Assembly: GCA_964653485.1 (NCBI GenBank)
Contig: CAZZFF010000078.1
Coordinates: 1-30,488, forward strand
Direction of reading: 5' to 3'
Length of the DNA: 30,488 nt
Source of the DNA: CAVQND01 sp964653485
GTDB taxonomy: Bacteria; Verrucomicrobiota; Verrucomicrobiia; Limisphaerales; UBA8199
Positions 14,386 through 22,928 of the stretch are shown here, piece after piece (the stretch's first letter is position 1; every line of letters starts with the position of its first letter). The translations under genes were made by a program, and so were the position numbers. Under the pieces are notes generated by a model, which was not told the origin of the DNA, ran no database searches, and saw nothing but the letters and a program-made list of their open reading frames with translations.

Positions 14386-15464
14386 TAAGGTCTTGGCTCT
14401 TCGATTGCCGGCAGATGCCTTTCCTTCAGCACTCCTTTGAGGAGGCTCAAAGCGTAAATGCCCTCCAGCGCGGCCTCCTTGCGTAGAAACCCGATGCGAT
14501 GGGCCGCTTCGGCCGACTGCCTTAGCGACGTGCAAATCGGGTCCCAGGTAAACTCGACTCGGCTCATGGCTCGTTGAATGACCCGGTCCTGGAGCGGTTT
14601 GCCCGTTTCCTCCCTCAGTTGCTCGTTCAAGATGGCCGAGGCGGCCCTTTTGTCCGAGTTGATGCGCACTGTAACTTCGACCAGCGCGGCAATCAGCTTT
14701 CTCATTGTTTCCTGGTTGTCATCGAGAAACGCCCGGCGCACGACCAGGTGTGCGCTCACGTATCTTCCTCCGGGCCAAAGCGATTTCTCATCAAGGAACA
14801 TCTCGCCGCCCGCCTCCATCTCGAGGCGCGACAGCCACGGTTCCACCGTCCAGGCCCCGTCGATCTGCTTCTTCTTGAACAAGGTGATCTGGTCTGGATT
14901 GGACAGCGGCACCAGCGACACATTACCCCCCTGCTCCCGCAGACGGTAACCTTTCTCTTGGAGCCAAACTCGAGCCGCAAGGTCCTGCGTGTTGCCGAAC
15001 TGCGGCGTGGCGATCGTTTTGCCGGCAAAATCTCTGTCGCTGCGGATGGCTGAGTCCTTTCGCACGACCAGCCCGGCCCCGCCACTGGCGCTCCCTGCCA
15101 CAATGACGAGTTTCTCCCCTCGGGACTTGATGAAGCCGTTGATCGTGGGACCCGGACCGACGAATGCGGCGTCCACGGCATTGGCAAAGAGGGCCTCGAT
15201 GGCCGTGGGGCCTGCGTTGAAGGCCGTCCATTTGATGCGCGCGCCGACCCTGCGCTCGAACTCTCCCGTCGCCCGGCCGTAAAGAGCTTGCGCCTGTGTG
15301 ATGTTGGGGAAATAACCGAGCCTAAGTTCCCCGGCTTCGGGTTGGGCGGCTGGAAGGCGACCGAGCGGCAGCAAAGCCAGCGCCAGCGCGAGCGGTCTCA
15401 GGGCCCGTCCGAAAAGCCGGCCGCAATGAAAGCGGTCGAGCGTCCTTGGGAGTTTTCCAGACAT
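14385..15464 (-). CDS. NitT/TauT-type ABC importer substrate-binding protein
   Basis: An exported periplasmic solute-binding protein of the NMT1/SsuA type. Recognisable segments are LRLGYFPNITQAQALYG, GPTAIEALFANAVDAAFVGPGP, FAGKTIATPQFGNTQDLAAR and DGAWTVEPWLSRLE, the last containing the usual ligand-cleft Trp/Glu. A hydrophobic signal (RPLALALALLPLGRLPA) precedes the mature part. I used ATG 15464, giving 359 residues. ATG 15533 gives 382 with a very long N-region and only a weak GGAAG three bases upstream, so the start is uncertain. It heads the importer operon and is transcribed divergently from the histidine kinase; the inverted repeat at 15541-15564 lies between them. Confidence 0.87.
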   Translation of the reverse strand: MSGKLPRTLDRFHCGRLFGRALRPLALALALLPLGRLPAAQPEAGELRLGYFPNITQAQALYGRATGEFERRVGARIKWTAFNAGPTAIEALFANAVDAAFVGPGPTINGFIKSRGEKLVIVAGSASGGAGLVVRKDSAIRSDRDFAGKTIATPQFGNTQDLAARVWLQEKGYRLREQGGNVSLVPLSNPDQITLFKKKQIDGAWTVEPWLSRLEMEAGGEMFLDEKSLWPGGRYVSAHLVVRRAFLDDNQETMRKLIAALVEVTVRINSDKRAASAILNEQLREETGKPLQDRVIQRAMSRVEFTWDPICTSLRQSAEAAHRIGFLRKEAALEGIYALSLLKGVLKERHLPAIEEPRP

Positions 15465-15540
15465 TTCGCGCAAGATTAAGTTCAAGTCAATCGCACGCTT
15501 TGGCGGCCGGCGCAAGTGAGCTGGAGATTTCATATACTTC

Positions 15541-15651
15541 CGGCAACTGGGTTAGCGGTTGCCGTGCCATTGAAGGTGGGCAATAGTTTCGGTGTAAAAT
15601 CGAGTCACTGCGGAGAGGAGGGCTGGACAATGAAGCAGACGCATGGAACAG
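15541..15651 (+). promoter_or_regulatory. Shared leader module, copy 2
   Basis: Inverted repeat CGGCAAC (15541-15547) and GTTGCCG (15558-15564) with a 10-nt spacer, then 65 nt to the kinase ATG. From 15566 it matches copy 1 upstream of the response regulator. A fair promoter is visible: TTGAAG at 15570-15575 and TAAAAT at 15595-15600, spacing 19. The ribosome-binding site is GAGGAGGG at 15616-15622ish, 7 nt before the ATG. The inverted repeat just upstream of the -35 could be an activator site, and could also serve the divergent importer. A structured leader RNA is the alternative. Confidence 0.5.
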
Positions 15652-17090
15652 ATCATTCCTTAACTGGTTCGGCCGGTGCCACTGGCAGCGTTCCGGGGCC
15701 GAAATTGTGGGTTGCCGGCCTGGCCCTGACGGCGCTGCTGGGCTCGGCGCTGGTCTTCTGGGTCGGCCAAACGACCTGGTGGCGGTTGAAGAACCTCCAG
15801 CAGGAACTTGGCGGCCTCAGGGCCGACAATTTCTACCTGGGCGTGCGCGCGCGGGGCGAGGTGCAGCGGTTGAATGACACTTTGCTTCGCTACCGGCTCC
15901 GGAGCGACACCAACGACGCCGCGGCATTTCTCGCCGATGCCGAGGTCTTTAAGCAGTGGCTTGACAAAGAGAGCGCCCGCACAACCACGCCCGTCGAGCG
16001 CCGGTTCTTCGACCGGGTGACGGCCGCGTACGACGACTACCTCACCGAGAGCACGCAGGTGTTGGCAGCCAGCCGCGGCTGGCTCGGGTTGACGCCGGCA
16101 CGTGATTTCAAGAAAAGCTACGAAAAGGTCCAGAGCCAGTCGCGCGACCTGATGGATGTATGCGATTCATTTATCAGCAAGCAACGCTCTTCTTTCGCGG
16201 GTCTTCTCAGGGAGTCCAACGACACGCTGACAGGCTTCATGCGGTTGCTTGAGCTCTTGGTGGCGTTGATGTTGCCGCTGGTAGCCGTCCTGGTGGTCAT
16301 GGTCTATCGCGGGATGATCGCGCCGCTGCGCCGCCAGTTGGCCGAGACTCACGCCCTCATTGGACGCCAGGAAAAACTCGCCTCGCTGGGCGCCCTGGCC
16401 GCGGGGGTCGCCCACGAAATCCGCAACCCGCTCACGGCGATCAAGTTCCGGCTCCACAGTCTGAAAAAACACCTGCCCGGCGCCGGCGCGGAGGACGAAG
16501 ACGCGGGAGTCATCGGCAGCGAACTCACGCGTCTGGAGAGAATCCTGCAGGACTTCCTTCAGTTCGCCCGCCCATCCGAGCCGGAACTGACCGCCATGCC
16601 GGTGCAGCGGCTGTTCGACGAAGTGCGAGGCCTGCTGGGGGCACAGTTGGAAAAGGCCGCCATCGAGTTGAAGGCGGAGCCGGCGGACGCGGCCTGGGTG
16701 CGCGCCGATGCCCAGCAGCTCAAGCAGGTGCTGATCAATCTCGTTCAGAATGCCGCCGACAGCATCGGCCGAAACGGCCTCATTACCTTGCGTGTGCGCG
16801 ATGGGTCCGGGTTCGGTCCCGAGGGGGGGCCTGAAACCGTGAGCCTGGAAGTGGCCGATAACGGAAAGGGCATCCCTCCGGAGGTCCGGAAGCGGTTGTT
16901 TGACCCGTTCTTCACCACGAAAGAGGGGGGGACGGGGCTTGGTCTTCCCATCGCGGCGCGCATCGTTGAGAAGCACGGCGGCCAACTCCGCTACCAGACG
17001 AAACCGCGGTGCGGGACCACTTTCAGCGTGGTCCTCCCGCGTGTCCATGGACATGAACATGAAAGCCAGGATTCTCCTGATCGAGGATGA
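15630..17090 (+). CDS. Membrane sensor histidine kinase (NtrB-like)
   Basis: A 486-residue sensor kinase. Two membrane segments (about 26-46 and 207-227) bracket a 160-residue periplasmic helical sensor resembling a four-helix bundle. HisKA follows with phospho-acceptor His262 in GVAHEIRNPLTAIKF, then the HATPase domain with N-box INLVQNAADSIG (369-380), G1 VADNGKGIP (408-416), F-box DPFFTTKEGGTG and G2 GTGLGLPIAARI. The HEIRNPLTAIK type pairs with NtrC-family regulators, and one follows directly with a 44-nt overlap. ATG 15630 is chosen for its strong ribosome-binding site and the leader it shares with the regulator at 11946. The signal sensed is unknown. Confidence 0.93.
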   Translation: MKQTHGTDHSLTGSAGATGSVPGPKLWVAGLALTALLGSALVFWVGQTTWWRLKNLQQELGGLRADNFYLGVRARGEVQRLNDTLLRYRLRSDTNDAAAFLADAEVFKQWLDKESARTTTPVERRFFDRVTAAYDDYLTESTQVLAASRGWLGLTPARDFKKSYEKVQSQSRDLMDVCDSFISKQRSSFAGLLRESNDTLTGFMRLLELLVALMLPLVAVLVVMVYRGMIAPLRRQLAETHALIGRQEKLASLGALAAGVAHEIRNPLTAIKFRLHSLKKHLPGAGAEDEDAGVIGSELTRLERILQDFLQFARPSEPELTAMPVQRLFDEVRGLLGAQLEKAAIELKAEPADAAWVRADAQQLKQVLINLVQNAADSIGRNGLITLRVRDGSGFGPEGGPETVSLEVADNGKGIPPEVRKRLFDPFFTTKEGGTGLGLPIAARIVEKHGGQLRYQTKPRCGTTFSVVLPRVHGHEHESQDSPDRG

Positions 17091-18483
17091 CGCAAGCACC
17101 GCAGCCTCGTTGCGGAAAGTGTTGTGTGCCGAAGGTTACGAGGTGGCCGTCTCGGCCCGGGGCGACTCCGGGCTGGAGCGAGCCAGAGGGGAGTCGTACG
17201 ACGTGGTCGTCACGGATTTGAGAATGCCGGGTCTCGGGGGCCTGGAACTTGTGGCGGAGCTGCACGCCGCGAAGCCCAAGCAGCCGATCATTCTAATGAC
17301 GGCGCACGGCACGACCGAGACGGCCATCGAAGCCACCAAGTTGGGAGCGTGTGATTACCTGCTCAAACCCTTCGAGGTGGACGACCTGCTCGACATGGTC
17401 GCCTCTGCCGTCGCCAGCAGCCGGCTCATGTCCGAGCCGGTCAGCATGGGGGAAGCGACCGCGGACCGCTCCGCGATCATCGGCAGCAGCCGGGCGATGC
17501 AGGCCATCTACAAGGAAATCGGACGCGTGGCCGCCACGCCGGCCACGGTCCTCATCCGCGGGGCGACCGGCACCGGCAAGGAACTCGCCGCCCGGGCCAT
17601 TTATCACCACAGCCAGCGCGCGGACAAGCCGTTCATCGCCGTCAATTGCGCGGCCATTCCCGACGCGCTGCTGGAGAGCGAGCTCTTCGGTCATGAACGG
17701 GGCGCATTCACCGGCGCCCAAGCCCGGCGCATCGGCCGCTTCGAGCAGGCCAACGGCGGCACTCTCTTTCTGGACGAGGTTGGCGACCTGAACGCCAACA
17801 CCCAAGGCAAGCTCCTGCGAGTCCTGCAGGAGCGGTGCATCCAGCGGTTGGGCGGCGAGGCCAGCCTTGCGGTCGATGTCCGCGTGCTGGCGGCCACCCA
17901 TCGCGACCTCGAAACCGCCATCCGTGAAAAGGAATTCCGCGAGGATTTATTCTACCGGCTCAGCGTGGTCACCCTCACACTCCCACCCTTGAGTCAGCGC
18001 GCGGAGGATATTCCGCAGTTGGCGAAGTACTTCATCCGGCGTTACGGGAAGGAGCTTGGCCTCGAATCACCCGCGGTCCAGCCGGAAGCCCTCTCCTTTC
18101 TTCAGAGCCAGGCCTGGCCGGGCAACGTGCGCGAGTTGGAAAACGTCGTTCGCCAGGCGATGCTGCTGGCGCGTCCGTTCGCCATCAGCCTCGAACACGT
18201 CCAACAAGTCATGGCCAAAAGCCGGCAACCCGCGGTCCCTGATGAGGCAGCCCACGCGGCCTATATCGCCGAGTTGCTGGCCCGGGCGCAACGCGGCCAG
18301 CTCAGCGACGCCTACGGGCGAATGATTGCCGACCTGGAACCGGAACTGTTCAAGCAGGCCATCCGACTGGCGCAGGGCAACCAGGCCAAAGCCGCCCGCT
18401 GGCTTGGGGTCACGCGGCTGAAGTTGCGGGAGAAGTTGACTCAACTCGGATTGCGTCCGCGGAGCGGCGAGGAACAGGAATGA
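17047..18483 (+). CDS. NtrC-family sigma-54-dependent response regulator
   Basis: A 478-residue activator: receiver domain 1-120 with Asp57 in VVTDLRMPG and Lys107 in YLLKPFE; AAA+ domain about 143-375 with Walker A GATGTGKE (172-179), the sigma-54 contact loop GAFTGA (219-224) and Walker B GTLFLDEVGDL; and a C-terminal Fis-type helix-turn-helix (AIRLAQGNQAKAARWLG). Three in-frame ATGs (17047, 17053, 17059) precede KARILLIEDD and none has a good ribosome-binding site, which fits coupling to the overlapping kinase gene. I found no convincing sigma-54 promoter in the window intergenic gaps, so its targets may lie elsewhere. Confidence 0.93.
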   Translation: MDMNMKARILLIEDDASTAASLRKVLCAEGYEVAVSARGDSGLERARGESYDVVVTDLRMPGLGGLELVAELHAAKPKQPIILMTAHGTTETAIEATKLGACDYLLKPFEVDDLLDMVASAVASSRLMSEPVSMGEATADRSAIIGSSRAMQAIYKEIGRVAATPATVLIRGATGTGKELAARAIYHHSQRADKPFIAVNCAAIPDALLESELFGHERGAFTGAQARRIGRFEQANGGTLFLDEVGDLNANTQGKLLRVLQERCIQRLGGEASLAVDVRVLAATHRDLETAIREKEFREDLFYRLSVVTLTLPPLSQRAEDIPQLAKYFIRRYGKELGLESPAVQPEALSFLQSQAWPGNVRELENVVRQAMLLARPFAISLEHVQQVMAKSRQPAVPDEAAHAAYIAELLARAQRGQLSDAYGRMIADLEPELFKQAIRLAQGNQAKAARWLGVTRLKLREKLTQLGLRPRSGEEQE

Positions 18484-18550
18484 TTCGCGCGCCGGCCGCG
18501 GAATTGGCTTGCTCGACGGCATTGACATGCGTCATGATGGGCCGCGTCCG

Positions 18551-19432
18551 ATGATCGGTAAGTTGAAGTTCGCCGCTGTAGGGGGTGTGTATCTCACTCT
18601 GGCCGCTGTTTGTTTTCCACTTTGGGCTGCGCTCAGTCCGGAAGAGATTTACGAGGCGGCGTTGCCTTCGACGCTCACCCTCGAAGTTGAAAACGGCGCC
18701 GGCCAGCACTTCGTGGGCAGCGCGTTTCTCGCGGTGGGCGAGGGGTTGGCGGTCACGGCATGGCACGTGGTCCAGGACGCTCGCCGGGTCGAGGCCCGCT
18801 TTTCCGACCAACGGCGGGTGAACGTAGTCGGCCTGGCGGACAAGAACGAGGAACTCGACCTGGCCTTGATCCGCCTGGACACGGGTGCCCGTCCCCAAAT
18901 CAAGCTCAACACCGCGACCCCGCGCATTGGCTCCCGGATTTGCGTGCTTGGCGCTCCCCGAGGCCTTGACTTCAGCATCAGCGAGGGCATCGTGAGCCAG
19001 ATTCGAACCGTGGACAAGGTGCGCTATTACCAGGTTTCGTGCCCCATTTCTCCGGGGAACAGCGGTGGGCCGGTGCTGAACGAGCGCGGAGAGGTGATCG
19101 GGGTCATGTCGTGGCGCAAGACCAATGCGGAGAGCGTGAGCTTCGCCGTCCCGTCGTCGGAAATCGCGCGCCTCAAGCCTGCCTGCCCTCCCATACCCTG
19201 GCGGGGTGACGCCATTGTCCAACACTCGCACGGAGGCGCCGCTGACGTCGACAAGGCCGGGCTGAGCCAGGCCACCGGCGTCCTTGGCATTCCGAGCGCG
19301 AAGGGAGGGTTGATCGACTTCCGGCGTTTGCTCTCCGAACGCGTCGGCCGCCGCATCACGGTAACCGTGCAGGAAGAAAACGCCCAGGAAAGCCGGTTCA
19401 GCTTCGAGGTGCCGGAACATTGGGTAAAGTAG
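18551..19432 (+). CDS. Exported trypsin-like serine protease
   Basis: A 293-residue secreted S1-family (Deg/HtrA-like) protease domain. The signal peptide is within MIGKLKFAAVGGVYLTLAAV, followed by CFPLWAALS. The triad is complete: His72 in TAWHVV, Asp103 in LDLALIRL and Ser171 in SPGNSGGPV. Compared with DegP there is no clear PDZ domain. The last 80 residues are short and include a GLSQATGVLGIPSAKGG stretch, perhaps a degenerate or minimal C-terminal domain. I started at ATG 18551, which gives a normal signal peptide. TTG 18509 and ATG 18527 are possible. It begins 67 nt after the NtrC-like regulator and may be co-transcribed with the two-component pair. Confidence 0.87.
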   Translation: MIGKLKFAAVGGVYLTLAAVCFPLWAALSPEEIYEAALPSTLTLEVENGAGQHFVGSAFLAVGEGLAVTAWHVVQDARRVEARFSDQRRVNVVGLADKNEELDLALIRLDTGARPQIKLNTATPRIGSRICVLGAPRGLDFSISEGIVSQIRTVDKVRYYQVSCPISPGNSGGPVLNERGEVIGVMSWRKTNAESVSFAVPSSEIARLKPACPPIPWRGDAIVQHSHGGAADVDKAGLSQATGVLGIPSAKGGLIDFRRLLSERVGRRITVTVQEENAQESRFSFEVPEHWVK

Positions 19433-19478
19433 AGTTTGCCCCACACGCTCCGGTTCCTCATCGTTGTCCGAAACTACC

Positions 19479-19510
19479 GCGGGCCCGGGGGCGCAGGCCC
19501 CCGGGCCCGC
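19479..19510. terminator. Perfect 14-bp GC hairpin between convergent genes
   Basis: GCGGGCCCGGGGGC and GCCCCCGGGCCCGC form an uninterrupted 14-bp all-GC stem with loop GCAG, midway between the protease stop (19432) and the PRC/BON stop (19525). It is well placed as a two-way terminator, but neither side has a T-run, so it may act with Rho or only protect transcript ends. Confidence 0.6.
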
Positions 19511-19524
19511 CCGCCCTGTGCGGG

Positions 19525-20451
19525 TCATTCGTTGCTTGCCACCAATTGGTCGTCGATCAGCGTCACGACATCGCTAAGCTTCTTAATCTGCGATTCGAGG
19601 ACTGACTTTTGGGTGGCGGTTGCGACCTTGCCCTTGAGGGTGACCACACCTCTCTGGACCATCGCACGGACATCGCTGCCCGTTGCCGGGCCGGCGTACT
19701 GCCCGATGATCTGGTTGACTTTGACCAGGATCTCCCTGTCGGCCGGTGTAGCGGGGGGCTCCTTGGGGCCTATGTCCGACGTCGGTGGCTGATCCTCCGG
19801 CAGAAGGGCTTCCGGCACGGGCCGGACGGCATCCCGCACGAACTCACGGGTGTCGTCGGATTGGCTGGCGGTGGACCGCCCAGGGAGCGCCAGGTCAAGA
19901 TGCCCGGGGTTGCCGTAGAAGCGGTCGACCTTGCCGGCCCAGTCCTGGTTGGCCGCAAAGGCCCACCCGCCCGTCGGCGCTGCGCTGGCGGATAGGATTT
20001 GCTCCTTGGTGGCCGCCATGATGAACTCCTTCGTATCCCCAGACCATTGGAGGTCCTTCAATGGAACCGCGATGCGGGTTCCGCCTATTCCCAGCGTCCC
20101 GCCGGACTTAACGATGGCGAATCGCGCGTGACCTGAGTCGAGGCTGACGATGAGGTCATGCAGCGTTCCCAGATGCTCGCCCATGTCGTTCCGGACTTCT
20201 CGTCCGATGAGGTAGGTGGCGCTCAGGCACGAGTGCTCGGGAGCCATTTCAGGCGCAGGCGACTGTCGAGTGCCCTGGTTGGGCTGTGACTGCCCGGACT
20301 GCATCTGCCCCGGCTCGCTTGTCTGACCGGCGTTCGGCTGGCTCGGCGGCGTCGAAGACGACGCGGGGTCGGGCGGGTCGGCTCCTCTGAGACTCGTCGC
20401 CAGCGTGAGACTCCCCGCCAATAACGCTACTATCATCTGTCTGTTTTTCAT
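19525..20451 (-). CDS. Exported PRC-barrel and BON domain protein
   Basis: A 308-residue envelope protein. It has a signal peptide (MIVALLAGSLTLATSLRGA), a Pro/Gln/Ser-rich linker (25-70), a PRC-barrel-like domain (about 77-135, SATYLIGREVRNDMGEHLG and DLIVSLDSGHARFAI), and a C-terminal BON domain (about 242-305, VRAMVQRGVVTLKGKV then a helix and VVTLIDDQL). PRC barrels are small beta barrels; BON domains bind envelope or lipid surfaces, as in OsmY, and such pairs are common in stress-related periplasmic proteins. AAAGGAA precedes ATG 20451. It appears to be a single-gene unit, convergent with the protease. Confidence 0.85.
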   Translation of the reverse strand: MKNRQMIVALLAGSLTLATSLRGADPPDPASSSTPPSQPNAGQTSEPGQMQSGQSQPNQGTRQSPAPEMAPEHSCLSATYLIGREVRNDMGEHLGTLHDLIVSLDSGHARFAIVKSGGTLGIGGTRIAVPLKDLQWSGDTKEFIMAATKEQILSASAAPTGGWAFAANQDWAGKVDRFYGNPGHLDLALPGRSTASQSDDTREFVRDAVRPVPEALLPEDQPPTSDIGPKEPPATPADREILVKVNQIIGQYAGPATGSDVRAMVQRGVVTLKGKVATATQKSVLESQIKKLSDVVTLIDDQLVASNE

Positions 20452-20497
20452 ACCGTTCCTTTTGCTTGTTCATTCTGGTTCAGCCCTTTTCCCCTGA

Positions 20498-20515
20498 ACC
20501 GGCCACCTGGCCGGT
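20498..20515. promoter_or_regulatory. 18-bp palindrome upstream of the PRC/BON gene
   Basis: ACCGGCCA-CC-TGGCCGGT is a perfect 8-bp inverted repeat with a 2-nt centre, 47-64 nt upstream of the PRC/BON ATG. The tight spacing suits a dimeric repressor site better than an RNA hairpin. The rest of the 310-nt gap 20452-20761 holds no coding frame I can support, only the ligA promoter candidate. Confidence 0.35.
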
Positions 20516-20695
20516 GGAAAGCTCTGTAGCCTGTGCCGTGCCATCGCCATGCCGGCGCGTCCAAGGCGGCCACCGCCGCGGTTTTCGCCCGATCACCCCG
20601 TTCACATCGAGGACCTTGGTCGCTTTTGTTCCACAGGTGGTCTCATCCATGCCATTCATTATGTTGGAGTGCTTCACAGGTTGGAGAGGCAGGGG

Positions 20696-20723
20696 TTGGA
20701 AGGGTCCCGGCGGTTGATATTTT
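20696..20723 (+). promoter_or_regulatory. Candidate ligA promoter
   Basis: TTGGAA (20696-20701) and TATTTT (20718-20723) with a 16-nt spacer resemble a housekeeping promoter, in an AT-richer patch about 40 nt before the ligA ATG. Judged by eye only. Confidence 0.35.
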
Positions 20724-20761
20724 AGTAGTGGAATTCTTCGACTGGGGTTAGAAATTCAAGT

Positions 20762-22822
20762 ATGACCTTTGACGAAGGCAAAAGGCGCCACGAGGCCCTG
20801 GCCGAGGAAATCCGGCGGCACGATTATGCTTATTACGTGCTGGCGCAGCCGACCCTCAGCGACCACGCCTACGACCGGCTATACCGGGAGTTGGCGGACC
20901 TGGAGGCTCAATTCCCCGGATTGATTACCCCGGATTCCCCGGCGCAGCGGGTCGGAGGCGAGCCGCTGAAGGAGTTCAAGCCGGTGCAGCACCTCGAGCC
21001 GATGTACAGCCTGGACAACACCTACTCACGCGGCGAGTTGCGCGAGTTCGTCGGCCGCGTTCAGCGGCTGCTGCCGGCGGAGCCCCTGGAATGGGTGGTC
21101 GAGCCGAAGATCGATGGCCTGGCCATGAATTTGCGCTATGAGAAGGGAGCGTTCGTCTGCGGGGCGACTCGCGGGGACGGCACGACGGGGGATGACATCA
21201 CGGCCAATCTCAGGACGATTCGCAGCCTCCCGACGCGGGTGCGGGCCGTTCACGGGGAGACAAGCCGGTTTGCAAAAGGCATTCCGGAGTTGTTCGAGGT
21301 GCGAGGGGAGGTGTATCTCCCCAAGGCGGGGTTTCAGAGGCTCAATGCCGAGCGAGAGGCGGCGGGAGAGGCGCCGTTCGCAAATCCGCGCAACGCCGCC
21401 GCCGGCTCGCTCAAGCAATTGGACCCCCGCATCGTCGCCAAACGTCCCCTGGACGTCGTTCTTTACGGGTTGGGCCGGGTGCCGGGAGCCGGCCAGCAGC
21501 CGCAGCGGCAGGATGAGATGCTGGCCTGGCTCAAGGAGCTTGGGTTCAAGACCCCCGAGCGGGTTTGGCTCTGCCGGACGGTCGAGGAGTTGGAATCCGC
21601 CATTGAGGAACTGGACAAGGCGCGGGGGAGCTTTCCTTACGGGACTGACGGGGCGGTGGTTAAGCTCAATTCGTTCGCGCAACGGGAGAGGCTGGGTTTT
21701 ACGGCCAAGTCGCCCCGCTGGGCCATCGCTTACAAGTACGCGCCGGAGCAGGCGCAAACCAGGCTCAACGGGGTGACGGTGCAGGTCGGGCGCACGGGCG
21801 CGCTGACGCCTGTGGCCGAGCTGGAACCGGTGTCCCTGGCCGGCAGCACGATTAGCCGTGCCACCCTGCACAACGAGGATTACATCCGCCAAAAAGACAT
21901 CCGGGTGGGCGACACCGTGACGATCGAAAAAGCGGGCGAGGTGATTCCGGCGGTGGTGGACGTGGTGTTGGCGCGACGGACCGGCAAGGAGGTTCCGTTC
22001 CGGTTCCCGCAAACCTGCCCGGAGTGCGGTTCGAGAATCTCCCGCGCGCCAGGTTTGGAGGAGGAGGACGAGGGCGTCGTGTGGCGGTGTCTGAACCCGG
22101 ACTGCCCGGCCCAGGTGCGGGGGCGGATAGAACATTGGTGCGCACGGGTGGCCATGGACATCGAAGGGGGCGGAGAAGTCCTGGTCCGGCAATTAGTCGG
22201 CGCGGGCCTGGTGCGGGACGTGGCGGATTTGTACTCGCTCAGCCTCGCGGAGGTGGCGAACCTGGAGCGGATGGGGGAGAAATCGGCCCGGAATTTTCTG
22301 GATGGCGTCCAGGCCAGCAAGGGGCGCGACCTCTGGCGCGTTCTGTTTGGCCTGGGAATCCTGCACGTCGGGGCCGGCGTGGCCAAGGCGCTCGGCCGGT
22401 GCTTTCCCACCCTGGATGACCTGTTTGCCGCCGGTGAGGACCAACTGCAAAAATGCGAGGACGTGGGCGAGATCATCGCCCGGAGCATCGTGCAGTGGCA
22501 CGGCGATGCCAGGAACCAAAGGCTGGTGTCGCGGCTGCGCGACGCGGGAGTGAATTTCAAATCGGCGGCCTTTCGAACCGGCGCCAATGCCGGACCGCTC
22601 GCCGGCAAGACCCTCGTCCTCACCGGCGCAATGCCCAATCTCACGCGCGAGGAGGCGACGGCGAAGATCGAGGCGGCCGGTGGCAAGGTCAGCGCCAGCG
22701 TCAGCAAGAAGACCGATTATGTGGTGGCGGGCGCCGAGGCCGGCTCGAAGCTGGAGAAGGCCCACAAACTGGGTGTCAAAGTCATCGATGAGGCGGAGTT
22801 GGAGCGCTTGTGCGGAGGGTGA
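20762..22822 (+). CDS. ligA: NAD-dependent DNA ligase
   Basis: Seals nicks during replication and repair using NAD. The 686-residue length and all domains are normal: Ia domain with YYVLAQPTLSDHAYDRLY (24-41), nucleotidyltransferase with adenylated Lys116 in VEPKIDGLA and TRGDGTTGDDIT, OB fold with GRTGALTPVAELEPV, a four-Cys zinc finger (CPECGSRIS, CLNPDCPAQ), helix-hairpin-helix repeats, and a C-terminal BRCT domain (LAGKTLVLTGAMPNLTREEA). The start at ATG 20762 lacks a clear Shine-Dalgarno but begins right before the conserved first helix. It is the only plus-strand gene between two minus-strand blocks. Confidence 0.97.
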   Translation: MTFDEGKRRHEALAEEIRRHDYAYYVLAQPTLSDHAYDRLYRELADLEAQFPGLITPDSPAQRVGGEPLKEFKPVQHLEPMYSLDNTYSRGELREFVGRVQRLLPAEPLEWVVEPKIDGLAMNLRYEKGAFVCGATRGDGTTGDDITANLRTIRSLPTRVRAVHGETSRFAKGIPELFEVRGEVYLPKAGFQRLNAEREAAGEAPFANPRNAAAGSLKQLDPRIVAKRPLDVVLYGLGRVPGAGQQPQRQDEMLAWLKELGFKTPERVWLCRTVEELESAIEELDKARGSFPYGTDGAVVKLNSFAQRERLGFTAKSPRWAIAYKYAPEQAQTRLNGVTVQVGRTGALTPVAELEPVSLAGSTISRATLHNEDYIRQKDIRVGDTVTIEKAGEVIPAVVDVVLARRTGKEVPFRFPQTCPECGSRISRAPGLEEEDEGVVWRCLNPDCPAQVRGRIEHWCARVAMDIEGGGEVLVRQLVGAGLVRDVADLYSLSLAEVANLERMGEKSARNFLDGVQASKGRDLWRVLFGLGILHVGAGVAKALGRCFPTLDDLFAAGEDQLQKCEDVGEIIARSIVQWHGDARNQRLVSRLRDAGVNFKSAAFRTGANAGPLAGKTLVLTGAMPNLTREEATAKIEAAGGKVSASVSKKTDYVVAGAEAGSKLEKAHKLGVKVIDEAELERLCGG

Positions 22823-22859
22823 AGGCGGGGAGGGGCAAGCGGCTGTGACCGGCGAAGAA

Positions 22860-22897
22860 GCGGTTTAACCGCAAAGAACGCAAAGAACGCAGAAAGG
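22860..22897 (+). repeat. Nonamer tandem repeat after ligA
   Basis: The palindrome GCGGTTTAACCGC (22860-22872) runs into two GCAAAGAAC units and a degenerate third. The AACCGCAAAGAACGCAAAG theme is one I recall as a dispersed intergenic repeat in many bacterial genomes. The short palindrome may also act at the ends of the two convergent transcripts here. Confidence 0.55.
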
Positions 22898-22928
22898 CGG
22901 TGCGCGCTTGATCTGTCCGCGCGGCTGG

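Noticed and set aside
13585..14535. A longer start for the importer ATPase
   Set aside because: The extra 50 residues overlap the binding-protein gene and lack any conserved feature; the TAATG junction gives a natural start at 14385.
22860..22897. A member of the heptamer family
   Set aside because: The unit is 9 nt (GCAAAGAAC), so it was kept separate as another kind of repeat.
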